This document shows positions 15,898 through 23,935 of a stretch of 32,685 bases of DNA, in pieces. This DNA is from Gammaproteobacteria bacterium UBA2168 (lineage in GTDB: Bacteria; Pseudomonadota; Gammaproteobacteria; Pseudomonadales; Azotimanducaceae). Position numbers and translations under genes: made by a program. Location of the stretch: positions 9,984 to 42,668 of the forward strand of contig DCWG01000005.1 of assembly GCA_002327525.1 (NCBI GenBank), given 5' to 3'. The notes beneath the pieces are model-generated. The model had not been told where the DNA came from. It made no database searches and saw nothing but the letters and a program-made list of their open reading frames with translations. Each line of letters starts with the position of its first letter. The first letter of the stretch is position 1.

Positions 15898-17783
15898 TGA
15901 ACGCGAGCATAGAACAATATCTCCAGGAGCAGGCGGCCAAGACCACGCTGCGTTTTCTGACCTGCGGCAGTGTCGACGACGGCAAGAGCACGCTCATCGG
16001 CCGTCTGCTTTACGATTCGAAGCTGATATTCGACGACCAACTCGCTGCGCTCGAGGCCGATTCCAAGCGTGTCGGTACTCAGGGACAGGACATCGACTTC
16101 GCCCTGCTCGTAGACGGGCTTGCAGCGGAGCGTGAACAGGGCATCACGATCGATGTCGCCTACCGCTATTTCGCTACCGACAAACGCAAGTTCGTCGTCG
16201 CCGACTGCCCCGGCCACGAGCAATACACGCGCAACATGGCAACGGGCGCATCGGGTGCCGATCTCGCCGTCATGATGGTGGATGCGCGCAGGGGTATCCT
16301 GACGCAGACCAAGCGACATAGTTACATCGTCTCGTTGTTCGGCATCAAGGAGGTTCTGGTCGCGGTCAACAAGATGGATCTGGTCAATTACGACGAGTCC
16401 ATTTTCCGCATCATCGAGGAGGAATACCGTGAGTTCGCCTCCGGACTCGCGGACGATGCGAACATTGTCTGCGTGCCTATTTCTGCCCTCAAAGGCGACA
16501 ACATCACCGAAGCGTCCCGGGCCATGCCCTGGCACGACGGTATCACGCTCATGGATCACCTAGAGACAGTGGACGTTGAGCCGGGGGAGGAAATCCACTC
16601 GTTCCGCCTGCCCGTGCAGTGGGTCAACCGGCCCAACCTCGATTTTCGCGGTTTCAGCGGCACCATTGCCGGCGGTGTCGTGCGTCCGGGCGACGAGATC
16701 ATGGCGCTGCCTTCCGGTCAATGTTCCAAAGTTGAGCGTATCGTGACAATGGACGGTGATCTCGAGCAGGCCACGCGCATGGACGCCGTGACGATCACGC
16801 TGGAAGACGAAATCGACATCAGCCGCGGCGACGTCATCTGCGCGGCGCAAGATCCGTTGCAGCTCACCGATCAACTGTCGGTGCACCTGCTGTGGATGCA
16901 TGACGACGAACTGTTCCCCGGACGACAGTACTACCTGAAATCGGGCAATCGCACGGTGTCGTGTGTCGTGACCGATCTCAAACACCGTGTCAGCATCAAC
17001 AGCCTCGAGAATCACGCGGCCAAGAAATTGTCGCTAAATGAGGTGGGTGTCGCCAATGTCAGCCTGAGCGACAAGATCGCTTTTGAGCCTTTCGGCGATA
17101 ACCGAAGCCTCGGCAGCTTCATTCTGATCGATAAACAAACCAATGGCACCGTAGGCGTGGGCTTGTTCGATTTCTCGCTGCGACGCGCCGACAATGTGGT
17201 CTGGCAGGTGCTGGACGTGAACAAGAGCCGCCGATCCGATCTCAAACACCAGAAGCCGTGCGTAATCTGGATGACGGGTCTTTCGGGATCCGGCAAGTCG
17301 ACCATCGCCAACATTCTGGAAGGTCAGCTGCATGCCATGCACCGTCACACGTACACGCTCGACGGAGACAATGTACGCCACGGTCTTAACCGGGATCTCG
17401 GCTTTACCGAAGCCGACCGGGTGGAGAACATTCGCCGTGTCGGGGAGACGTCCCGGTTGATGGTGGACGCGGGCCTGATCACCATCGTGGCCTTCATCTC
17501 GCCCTTCCGCACCGATCGTCGGATGGTACGCAATCTCATGGATGCAGGGGAATTCATCGAGGTGTTCGTGGATACGCCGCTGGAAGTCTGCGAGCAGCGC
17601 GATCCGAAAGGCCTCTACCGCAAGGCTCGGGCCGGTGAGATCAGCAACTTCACCGGTATCGGTTCGGATTACGAACGCCCCGCGCATGCCGAAGTGCACC
17701 TGCATACCGAGGACATGAGCCCGGAAGACGCCGCGGCTCAGGTCATGGCCTATCTGGAAGAACGCGGTATTCTAAGCAGCTGA
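15897..17783 (+). CDS. cysNC: Bifunctional CysNC: sulfate adenylyltransferase GTPase subunit fused to APS kinase
   Basis: 628 residues from GTG 15897, overlapping cysD by 1 nt. Residues 1-440 are CysN, with GTPase motifs GSVDDGKST (24-32), DCPGHEQY (103-110) and NKMD (158-161), then EF-Tu-like beta barrels. Residues about 445-628 are APS kinase (CysC): GLSGSGKST (461-469), LDGDNVRHGLNRDLGFTEAD, AFISPFRTDRR with the Ser of the family signature, and FIEVFVDTPLEVCEQRDPKG. The fusion couples APS formation to its phosphorylation into PAPS. A hairpin follows about 40 nt after the stop, so cysD-cysNC looks like a two-gene operon. Confidence 0.95.
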   Translation: MNASIEQYLQEQAAKTTLRFLTCGSVDDGKSTLIGRLLYDSKLIFDDQLAALEADSKRVGTQGQDIDFALLVDGLAAEREQGITIDVAYRYFATDKRKFVVADCPGHEQYTRNMATGASGADLAVMMVDARRGILTQTKRHSYIVSLFGIKEVLVAVNKMDLVNYDESIFRIIEEEYREFASGLADDANIVCVPISALKGDNITEASRAMPWHDGITLMDHLETVDVEPGEEIHSFRLPVQWVNRPNLDFRGFSGTIAGGVVRPGDEIMALPSGQCSKVERIVTMDGDLEQATRMDAVTITLEDEIDISRGDVICAAQDPLQLTDQLSVHLLWMHDDELFPGRQYYLKSGNRTVSCVVTDLKHRVSINSLENHAAKKLSLNEVGVANVSLSDKIAFEPFGDNRSLGSFILIDKQTNGTVGVGLFDFSLRRADNVVWQVLDVNKSRRSDLKHQKPCVIWMTGLSGSGKSTIANILEGQLHAMHRHTYTLDGDNVRHGLNRDLGFTEADRVENIRRVGETSRLMVDAGLITIVAFISPFRTDRRMVRNLMDAGEFIEVFVDTPLEVCEQRDPKGLYRKARAGEISNFTGIGSDYERPAHAEVHLHTEDMSPEDAAAQVMAYLEERGILSS

Positions 17784-17822
17784 ACGCCTTTGCGGTGACA
17801 GTCGCCGTCGCCTGCCTGAAAT

Positions 17823-17851
17823 GACCGGCCTATGGCCGGTTATTTCACTTT
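17823..17851 (+). terminator. Rho-independent-like terminator after cysNC
   Basis: ACCGGCC (17824-17830), loop TAT, GGCCGGT (17834-17840), a perfect 7-bp GC-rich stem extendable by a G-T pair, followed by the T-rich TATTTCACTTT. The T-tract is interrupted, so the terminator may be moderate in strength. It lies 40 nt after the cysNC stop. Confidence 0.65.
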
Positions 17852-17932
17852 GATGGGTTTGGTTTACCATCTGGGTCGGCTCGACTCGATTCGAGCACCT
17901 ATTGCCTGAAACCCGCAAGAGGAGCCGCGCAC

Positions 17933-18748
17933 ATGCATATCGGTGTCACGCTGCGCAATATGGGGCCGCAATCCTCGCCAGAACTGTTTACCCGCGGCGC
18001 ACGCGCCGCCGAAGACAGGGGGCTGGAGTCGGTCTGGATCACGGATCACATCGCGATACCCCCGGACGATGCCGAGGGCAGCGGCGGGCGCTATCTCGAC
18101 CCGCTGGTGGCGCTCGCCGTACTGGCCGGTCACACGCAACGTATCAAGCTCGGCACCGGTGTGCTGATTCTGCCGTATCGAGCCGCGTTACCGACGGCGA
18201 AACAGATCGCCACGCTGCAGGAACTATCGGGCGAACGGCTGGTGCTCGGGGTCGGAATAGGCTGGATGGATCCCGAGTTTCGTGCTCTGGGCCTCGACAG
18301 ACACAGGCGTGGCGTGGACTCAGACGAACGCCTGGCGTTTCTCAGGGCCTGCTTCGCAGACGATGTCGTTCAGGCCAACGGGCAGTCGTTTTTATTCAAA
18401 CCACGCCCGCCACTACCGCCGGTGCTGGTTGGCGGACGCGCACCCCATGCATTGCGTCGAGCCGCACGCTACGGAGATGGTTGGTTGCCGATGGTGCGCT
18501 CTCCCGAAGACCTGGACCCCTGGCTAGACCACTATCGGGAAGAGACGAATCGCCTCGACCGGCCACCCGGAACAATCACCGTCATGAGTGGGCTACCGCT
18601 GCACGATCGGGAGGCGAGTTTGACCGCACTCGACGAATACCAGCGCCGGGGAGTGGAACGGTTCGTGTGCGGCGTGCGCTACGACGATTTGGATCAGTAT
18701 CGCGCCGCCCTGGACGCTCTGGCTGAAACCGGGGCTGCCAGGGGTTGA
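17933..18748 (+). CDS. Luciferase-like monooxygenase (LLM class, flavin/F420-dependent)
   Basis: 271 residues from ATG 17933, with a clear GAGGAG ribosome site about 10 nt upstream. The TIM-barrel luciferase-family pattern is present: MHIGVTLRNMG, GLESVWITDHIAIP, RIKLGTGVLILPYRAALPTA, LSGERLVLGVGIGWMDPEF and PPVLVGGRAPHALRRAARYG. The short length and WITDH motif fit the actinobacterial/gammaproteobacterial subgroup often annotated as F420-dependent; F420 genes are not in view, so FMN is equally possible. Substrate unknown. The gene stands alone between the cysNC terminator and a convergent MFS gene only 12 nt away. Confidence 0.85.
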   Translation: MHIGVTLRNMGPQSSPELFTRGARAAEDRGLESVWITDHIAIPPDDAEGSGGRYLDPLVALAVLAGHTQRIKLGTGVLILPYRAALPTAKQIATLQELSGERLVLGVGIGWMDPEFRALGLDRHRRGVDSDERLAFLRACFADDVVQANGQSFLFKPRPPLPPVLVGGRAPHALRRAARYGDGWLPMVRSPEDLDPWLDHYREETNRLDRPPGTITVMSGLPLHDREASLTALDEYQRRGVERFVCGVRYDDLDQYRAALDALAETGAARG

Positions 18749-18760
18749 AAATGGTCCTGG

Positions 18761-20008
18761 TTAACCCAAGGAGACTTCCTGATTCTGGTGGCGCGGGTCG
18801 CGTACTGCCAGTAGTACGGTCACGCCACCGGCGAGAAGACCGAGGGTCCCGGCCAGTTCCGATGACGAGTTGGCCAGCGCGATGCGCAGCGGCAGATCGT
18901 GGCGTTGGCCGAATTCGAGTGTGAGATTCACGCAGGCGTTCTGAAAACCCTGGGCCGCCGCTCCGATACTGGCGAATACGACCAGAGTAGGAATCAGATG
19001 CTCCGAACCGAGCAGTGCCATGGTGGCAACGACCCAGAGGCCACTGGCGATGAGGAATACGTTGCGAAAGCCACCCCGGTCAGCGATGGCGCCCCACACC
19101 AGATTCGAAATGGTAGCGGCCACGGTAAAGGCGATGGTCAGCAGTGCCAGATTCTCACCGGTGAGACGCACGTTTCTGGCGACGTACAGCACATAGAATG
19201 GCATCGCCAGGCGCCCCGTCGTCGCTATACTTCTGGCCAGCACGTAGCGTGCGAATTCCGGTTCGTCCCGGAGTAGTTGCGGCACCTCGCGTAAGCGCCG
19301 AAAAAAAGGCGCCTGTTTCCGCAACCTCGGTGGCACGGACTCACGCATCATGACCAGCATGGTGAGGCCGGCCGAGGTCAGGACGAACGCCAGTAAAAAG
19401 ATCGCGGAATATCCGCTGATCGTCGGCTCGTCACCGAGAAAATACTCGCCTCCCAGGAATGCGACGATCGCCGAGATGATCCCGGCGAGGAAGTTGCGCA
19501 TGCCGGTCAGGCGGCCGCGCTTGGACACGGGTATCACCTTCGACATGAGGAAATTGAATATCACACCCTGCATGCCCTGCATGCCCTGCATGAGCCCGTA
19601 GACGAGTAACGCGACGAAGATGGCGGCGAGCGCCGGACCCGGCGCCAGAAAGAATCCCGCGGCGGCTATGGCAAGTACACACAACCTCATCGCGGTGCCA
19701 GTGACGAATCCCACCGGCAGCACCTTTTCCCTGTGTTCGATGATGCTCGCCCCGAGCAGCGGGGTCAGCATCATGCCGAAAGACTGCAGCGCCATGGCGG
19801 CGCCGACGGCCGTATCGGAGCCCCCGGAGATCAGCAGTATGAAGGCTGGCAGGAAGGTCGGGGCGTTGAGCAGACGAAAGCCGGTCTGTCCGAGCATGCC
19901 GTGTAAAAGATGAGCCGTGAAATTGCGTGTGAGATCGCGTTGGACGGAGATCTGGTAGCGCTTCTCGGCGCGGCGTTCGACACGAGAGCGTTGATTGTCG
20001 TGCGTCAC
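18761..20008 (-). CDS. Major facilitator superfamily transporter
   Basis: About 415 residues if translation starts at GTG 20008; a TTG at 20050 would add 14 residues, and neither has an ideal ribosome site. It shows roughly 10-12 hydrophobic segments, for example TFLPAFILLISGGSDTAVGA, LAAIFVALLVYGLMQ, FLAGIISAIVAFLGGEYFLG, LALLTIAFTVAATISNLVWG and LAGTLGLLAGGVTVLLAV. RGRLTGMRNFLAG resembles the cytoplasmic loop-2 motif region of MFS carriers. Substrate unknown. One segment carries a tandem Met-Gln-Gly repeat coded by an exact 9-bp triplication (19566-19592). Confidence 0.82.
   Translation of the reverse strand: MTHDNQRSRVERRAEKRYQISVQRDLTRNFTAHLLHGMLGQTGFRLLNAPTFLPAFILLISGGSDTAVGAAMALQSFGMMLTPLLGASIIEHREKVLPVGFVTGTAMRLCVLAIAAAGFFLAPGPALAAIFVALLVYGLMQGMQGMQGVIFNFLMSKVIPVSKRGRLTGMRNFLAGIISAIVAFLGGEYFLGDEPTISGYSAIFLLAFVLTSAGLTMLVMMRESVPPRLRKQAPFFRRLREVPQLLRDEPEFARYVLARSIATTGRLAMPFYVLYVARNVRLTGENLALLTIAFTVAATISNLVWGAIADRGGFRNVFLIASGLWVVATMALLGSEHLIPTLVVFASIGAAAQGFQNACVNLTLEFGQRHDLPLRIALANSSSELAGTLGLLAGGVTVLLAVRDPRHQNQEVSLG
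19566..19592. repeat. Perfect 9-bp tandem repeat, three copies, inside the MFS gene
   Basis: CCCTGCATG repeated three times without mismatch. On the coding (minus) strand it encodes Met-Gln-Gly repeats (LMQGMQGMQGVIF) at the edge of a membrane segment. The unit is a multiple of three, so copy-number change by slippage would keep the frame and only alter the number of residues. Confidence 0.9.
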
Positions 20009-20105
20009 GCACCCATCCGCGCCAGGACGATGCGGCCGCAGACGTGGCAACGTGAGACGTCTCTCGACCAGGCAGCCGGTCGGCTCTGTAGTTTCATTCG
20101 GAACG

Positions 20106-20133
20106 AATTTATGGAGTTATGGAATTTTGTTAA
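20106..20133 (-). promoter_or_regulatory. Candidate sigma-70 promoter for the MFS gene
   Basis: On the minus strand, TTAACA (20128-20133; 5 of 6 to TTGACA), a 16-nt spacer and TAAATT (20106-20111; 4 of 6 to TATAAT). It lies in the only AT-rich patch of the gap and would give a leader of about 90 nt to the GTG start at 20008. Called by eye only. Confidence 0.35.
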
Positions 20134-20214
20134 GGCTGGCACAGTTTCCACACGAAGTAGCGTCGATGATGCTCGTTATCCACTCAAGCCGCACACATCG
20201 ACGAGCAGAGTCGT

Positions 20215-20415
20215 ATGGACGTATCAAGACGCAGTTACCCCGATCAGTTCACCGGCAGTTTCGACCTGCTGCAGGTCGTGATTCCACGCATGGAAATCCT
20301 CGCAGAGATGGCTACCCGTGGTGAGCAGGTGGCGCTCAACGATGTATGTCTGGCCGTGGCGGTCGTGGCGGATGCCGTGGCCAATGCGCAGGCCAGTGCC
20401 CCCAGCACACGCTGA
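20215..20415 (+). CDS. Possible small protein of 66 residues, unknown
   Basis: ATG 20215 to TGA 20415. Codons end mostly in G or C, as in the surrounding real genes, and the protein is mainly one amphipathic stretch (FDLLQVVIPRMEILAEMAT then VALNDVCLAVAVVADAVANA), unlike the Arg/Pro/Ser-rich products of shadow frames. There is only a weak ribosome site and no recognised family. It occupies a gap otherwise empty, and converges on the enoyl-CoA hydratase gene 36 nt away. I regard it as plausible but unproven. Confidence 0.4.
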   Translation: MDVSRRSYPDQFTGSFDLLQVVIPRMEILAEMATRGEQVALNDVCLAVAVVADAVANAQASAPSTR

Positions 20416-20451
20416 GCCGTCTCAACGCGGCCTTCGCGAGACCACGGCGGT

Positions 20452-21219
20452 TTACTTCCCCTGCCAGTTGGGAGCACGTTTCTCGGCAAACGCTTTCGGC
20501 CCCTCGACAAAGTCTTCACTCTGCACCATGGCCTTCACCGAGTCGTACTGCACGGTCATGGATTCTTCCAGTCCCACATCGAGACTGCGATAAACCACGT
20601 CCTTGCTCGCGCGTATGGACAAAGGCGCGCACGCGGCGATCTGACCGGCCCAGTCGAGGGCTGCTTCCATCAGCTGTTCGTGCGGAACGACATCGTTGAC
20701 GAATCCCAGTTCCTTGCCTTCGCCAGCGGTCACGTGACGGCCGGTGAGAATCATGCCCAGCGCACGCTTGCAGCCGATCATGCGCGGCAGACGGTTGAGC
20801 CCACCTGCGAGCGCGGCCAGCCCTACCTTGGGTTCCGGCAGTGCAAACAGCGCTTTCTCCGAAGCGATGATGAGGTCGCATGCCAACGCGATCTCGAATC
20901 CACCACCCATGGCCACACCGTTGACGGCCGCGATCACGGGCTTGGTGAGATTGAACCGTGAGGTGAGACCTGCAAACCCGCGGGGCATGGGAACGCGCTC
21001 ACCGCCTTCGGCCTGATAGCGCAGATCGTTGCCTGCACTAAAGCCGCGCCCCGCGCCCGTCACGATGGCGACCCACATGTCGTCATCTGAAGCGAAGTCG
21101 TCGAATACCCCGCCGAGTTCTGCGTTGGCTGGTGGATGCAATGCATTGAGTCGGTCGGGGCGCTCCAGCGTCACGGTCATGATGTGGTCGTTCTTCTCGA
21201 TACTGCAGAATTCGGGCAT
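20452..21219 (-). CDS. Enoyl-CoA hydratase/isomerase (crotonase family)
   Basis: 255 residues, normal length. The oxyanion-hole regions are seen in AGRGFSAGNDLRYQAEGG and NGVAMGGGFEIALACDLIIA. The two catalytic glutamates of hydratases fit Glu109 (GGGFEIA) and Glu129 (FALPEPKVGL), 20 residues apart as in rat mitochondrial hydratase, so hydration of 2-enoyl-CoA is chemically possible. The C-terminus KAFAEKRAPNWQGK is typical. The physiological substrate is unknown. It begins 9 nt after the stop of the symporter gene on the same strand, so the two are probably co-transcribed, perhaps uptake plus degradation of a carboxylate. Confidence 0.88.
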   Translation of the reverse strand: MPEFCSIEKNDHIMTVTLERPDRLNALHPPANAELGGVFDDFASDDDMWVAIVTGAGRGFSAGNDLRYQAEGGERVPMPRGFAGLTSRFNLTKPVIAAVNGVAMGGGFEIALACDLIIASEKALFALPEPKVGLAALAGGLNRLPRMIGCKRALGMILTGRHVTAGEGKELGFVNDVVPHEQLMEAALDWAGQIAACAPLSIRASKDVVYRSLDVGLEESMTVQYDSVKAMVQSEDFVEGPKAFAEKRAPNWQGK

Positions 21220-21228
21220 GTCGGCTCC

Positions 21229-22503
21229 CTACTGTGTTTTATCCGGTGAGTGTAACTCCGATGGCGTCGCGTCGCCCCCGCTGCCTCGCCCGGCGATGTG
21301 TTCGATCACTGCCGATCCAATGAGATCACCCTCGACGTTCACCGCCGTGCGGAAGGTATCCAGCGGCCGTTCAATAAGCAGCAGTATGGCGATGGCTTCG
21401 AGCGGAATGCCCACTGCCAGCAGTACCATCTGCATACCGGCGAGCGAACCGGAAGGAATTCCCGGCGCACCCACTGATGCGAGCATCGCCAGCAGGAACA
21501 CGGTGACCGTGCCCACGGCACCGAGTTCGATGCCGAAAAGATAGGCGAGGAAAACCGCTGCCATACCTTCGAACAGTGCGGTGCCGTCCATGTTGATGGT
21601 CGCGCCCAGGGGCAGCACGAAGCTGCGCACGCTCGGTCCCACGCCGAGTTCGCGCTCGGCACATGCCATGGATACGGGTAATGTGGCCGCACTCGAAGAG
21701 GTTGTGAAGGCCACCATCATGGGCTGCGTGAGCCGGCGCAGAAGATCCCAGGGCGCGCACCTGATAACCAGTCCACCGAGCAGCGGCAGCACCACGACGC
21801 CATGCAGGAGCGTGGCGCCGAAAACCACTGCGGCGAAAGTCAGGAGTTGCTCCAGCAGATCCAGGCTCATCGACGAGGTCATTTCGTAGACGATGCCGAT
21901 CACCCCGAGAGGGATCATCAGTACCGCCCAGGAGGCGAGTTTGTAGGTGATTCGAGTAATCTCGTGCACGACACCGGGTATGGCACTCTCGCGCGGCAGA
22001 ATCAGCAGGCCGGCGAGCCCGATGGCCAGGGCGTTGGTGACGATGCCGAGTATGTTCAGATCGGCCAGCGCGGTGAATGGGTTGACGAGCATGGATTCGG
22101 CGAGAGAACGCAGAATTCCACTCACGCTGCCGGATTGTGTGTCTATCAGGGTGACGCCGCTCGTCGAAGGGAGATCGCTGAGCGGTGGCATTGCGCTCCA
22201 GGGGTGGACGAACAGCACTACGCCCAGACCTATAGCAATAGCAATGGCGGTGGTGCTGAGGTACCAGGTCAGAGTCACGGCGCCCAGCCGCCCGACGCGG
22301 CCGGATTCCTTCAGATTGAAGATGCCGGAAATGAGGGAAAAGAAGATGAGCGGAGCGATCACCATCTTCAGTGCGCTGAGAAACGTGGTCTTGAGAAAGC
22401 CCAGTACTCCAGCCAGCGCTTCGATGTCTGTGAACCAGTTACCCAGCACCCAGCCAAAGGCGGCGGCGAGGATCACGAATAGAGTAAACCAGCGGCTTTG
22501 CAC
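21229..22503 (-). CDS. Dicarboxylate/amino acid:cation symporter (DAACS, GltP/DctA type)
   Basis: 424 residues from GTG 22503. The family's substrate-binding hairpin serine motif is clear (VAFTTSSSAATLPVSM), as is the NMDGTALFEGMAAVF motif of TM7 and the HP2 region ASVGAPGIPSGSLAGMQM. About eight membrane segments are visible, for example TFLSALKMVIAPLIFFSLIS and LTWYLSTTAIAIAIGLGVVL. These carriers import glutamate, aspartate or C4-dicarboxylates with Na+ or H+. In aspartate/glutamate carriers a TM8 Arg is common; here the TM8 region reads ERPLDTFRTAVNVEGDLIGS, with the Asp and Asn features of the family. It leads into the enoyl-CoA hydratase gene. Confidence 0.9.
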   Translation of the reverse strand: MQSRWFTLFVILAAAFGWVLGNWFTDIEALAGVLGFLKTTFLSALKMVIAPLIFFSLISGIFNLKESGRVGRLGAVTLTWYLSTTAIAIAIGLGVVLFVHPWSAMPPLSDLPSTSGVTLIDTQSGSVSGILRSLAESMLVNPFTALADLNILGIVTNALAIGLAGLLILPRESAIPGVVHEITRITYKLASWAVLMIPLGVIGIVYEMTSSMSLDLLEQLLTFAAVVFGATLLHGVVVLPLLGGLVIRCAPWDLLRRLTQPMMVAFTTSSSAATLPVSMACAERELGVGPSVRSFVLPLGATINMDGTALFEGMAAVFLAYLFGIELGAVGTVTVFLLAMLASVGAPGIPSGSLAGMQMVLLAVGIPLEAIAILLLIERPLDTFRTAVNVEGDLIGSAVIEHIAGRGSGGDATPSELHSPDKTQ

Positions 22504-22645
22504 GATCGAAAGCAGTCCTGTCGATGTGGATGATGAGGAGTCTCCATACGTTCGGCATGCATCGAGCCAACGCGCTAAGCTGCTGTTCGCCTATAACGCA
22601 GCCCGGGTCGGGCCGCCGAAACGAAGAGGGGTCTCCCAGGTGCAG

Positions 22646-23665
22646 ATGACAATGCTAATGCGCCGGGCGCTGCGCGTCACGGGCTTTTGCGGCGCAGTTC
22701 TCGTACTGCTCGCCGGTTGCGACCGTGATGCCTACCAGCGCATGCGCGGAAACACCATGGGTACCTACTACGCCCTGACCATGCGCTGCCCTCAACCCAT
22801 CGCCAGCAGCGACATCGAAGGCGTGCTGGACGCCGTCAACGCCGCCATGTCGACCTATCTGCCAACCTCGGAACTGTCGCGCTTCAATGACTCGGATAGT
22901 ACCGACTGGTTCGAGGTGTCCGAACCGCTCGCCCGGCTCGTGGCCCTCGCGGGTGAGTTGTCGCGGCAGTCAGACGGTGCATTCGACGTCACCGTGGGAC
23001 CGCTGGTCAATCTCTGGGGTTTTGGACCCGGGAAGCAGACTGGCTTTCCCGATTCCGTCGCACTCGAACACGCCCGTTCCGTAGTGGGCTATCAGCATGT
23101 CGAGGCACGCATCCAACCGGGAGCTCTGCGCAAAGACGAAGCTCGTGTATACGTGGATCTGAGCGCCATCGCCAAGGGCTACGGTGTGGACCGGCTACTG
23201 GATATGCTGGTCCGCGCGCAATGCACCGATGCCATGGTCGATATCGGCGGGGAGGTTGCCGTACGTGGGATTAGTCCATCCGGTAAGTCGTGGCGGATTG
23301 GCATCGAGGTGCCGGACGGCAGTTCCACCGTGCAGCGTGTGCTGGAACTCGACGATCGGGCCGTCGCGACGTCGGGAGACTATCGTAATTTCATCGAGCG
23401 TGATGGAGTTCGTGTCTCGCATACTATCGACGCCCGAACGGGTTGGCCGGTAAACCATGATCTGGCATCGGTATCGGTCGTCATGCCGGATGCGGCACTG
23501 GCCGATGGCTACGCGACGCTGCTGCACGTGCTTGGGCCCGAGGATGGTATGGCGTTTGCCAGGGAACGCGGCATCCCCGCGCTGCTGCTGCTGCGACGGG
23601 CGCAGGGCTTCGAAGAGCGGTATACTCCGTCGCTGGAATCCTACCTCGTGAACGCAACGCCATGA
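22646..23665 (+). CDS. apbE: FAD:protein FMN transferase ApbE, lipoprotein
   Basis: 339 residues from ATG 22646 (AGGTG upstream; ATGs at 22652 and 22658 are alternatives). The signal VTGFCGAVLVLLAGC ends in a clean lipobox at Cys25, and Asp at +2 predicts retention in the inner membrane, facing the periplasm. ApbE motifs are complete: NTMGTYYALT, YVDLSAIAKGYGVDRLLDML, DAMVDIGGEVAVRG, VATSGDYRNF and SHTIDARTGWPV with metal-binding acidic residues. The enzyme attaches FMN to a Thr/Ser of target proteins such as NqrB and NqrC. Its TGA overlaps the nqrM ATG by 4 nt, which points to NQR as the client. The frame is open far upstream, but that part is antisense to the symporter. Confidence 0.93.
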   Translation: MTMLMRRALRVTGFCGAVLVLLAGCDRDAYQRMRGNTMGTYYALTMRCPQPIASSDIEGVLDAVNAAMSTYLPTSELSRFNDSDSTDWFEVSEPLARLVALAGELSRQSDGAFDVTVGPLVNLWGFGPGKQTGFPDSVALEHARSVVGYQHVEARIQPGALRKDEARVYVDLSAIAKGYGVDRLLDMLVRAQCTDAMVDIGGEVAVRGISPSGKSWRIGIEVPDGSSTVQRVLELDDRAVATSGDYRNFIERDGVRVSHTIDARTGWPVNHDLASVSVVMPDAALADGYATLLHVLGPEDGMAFARERGIPALLLLRRAQGFEERYTPSLESYLVNATP

Positions 23666-23871
23666 CGCTCGTATTTGCTTTTCTGATCATGCTGCTCGTC
23701 GTCGCCGCAATGTCGGTGGGTGTTATGGCGGGCCGCAAGCCAATTTCCGGCAGCTGCGGTGGGCTCGCCAGCCTCGGTATCGATGCCGATTGTGAGATTT
23801 GCGGCGGCGATCCGTCGCTCTGTGACGGGCAGCAGGATTCGGTGCAGAGCTACGACCCCAGGCCCCGCTAG
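23662..23871 (+). CDS. nqrM: Na+-translocating NADH:quinone reductase maturation factor NqrM
   Basis: 69 residues. An N-terminal membrane helix (LVFAFLIMLLVVAAMSVGVM) is followed by the NqrM signature GRKPISGSCGGLASLGIDAD and CEICGGDPSLC, with Cys32, Cys44, Cys47 and Cys54. NqrM (formerly DUF539) is needed to assemble Na+-NQR, probably by delivering iron to the NqrD/NqrE centre. It is the usual last gene after nqrF-apbE, but here the nqrA-F genes are not present upstream, so the assembly genes have been separated from the structural operon. Confidence 0.93.
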   Translation: MTLVFAFLIMLLVVAAMSVGVMAGRKPISGSCGGLASLGIDADCEICGGDPSLCDGQQDSVQSYDPRPR

Positions 23872-23935
23872 TTTTCTGCAACGACTTGTACAGCTTCAGT
23901 TTGCTGATTGCCAGTAGAGTCTCGGCGCCGGTCAC

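Larger units (their letters stand above)
20009..20451. other. Gene-poor stretch between MFS and enoyl-CoA hydratase genes
   Basis: About 440 bp. It contains an AT-rich island (about 20100-20135) holding a candidate minus-strand promoter for the MFS gene, and a small plus-strand reading frame at 20215-20415. No RNA gene, hairpin terminator or mobile element is visible. Confidence 0.6.

Noticed and set aside
17902..18726. A 274-codon frame overlapping the luciferase-like gene
   Set aside because: Arg/Pro/Gly-rich shadow; the other frame has a GAGGAG ribosome site and family motifs.
22592..22597. TATAAC as -10 box for apbE
   Set aside because: No -35-like hexamer at proper spacing; left uncalled.
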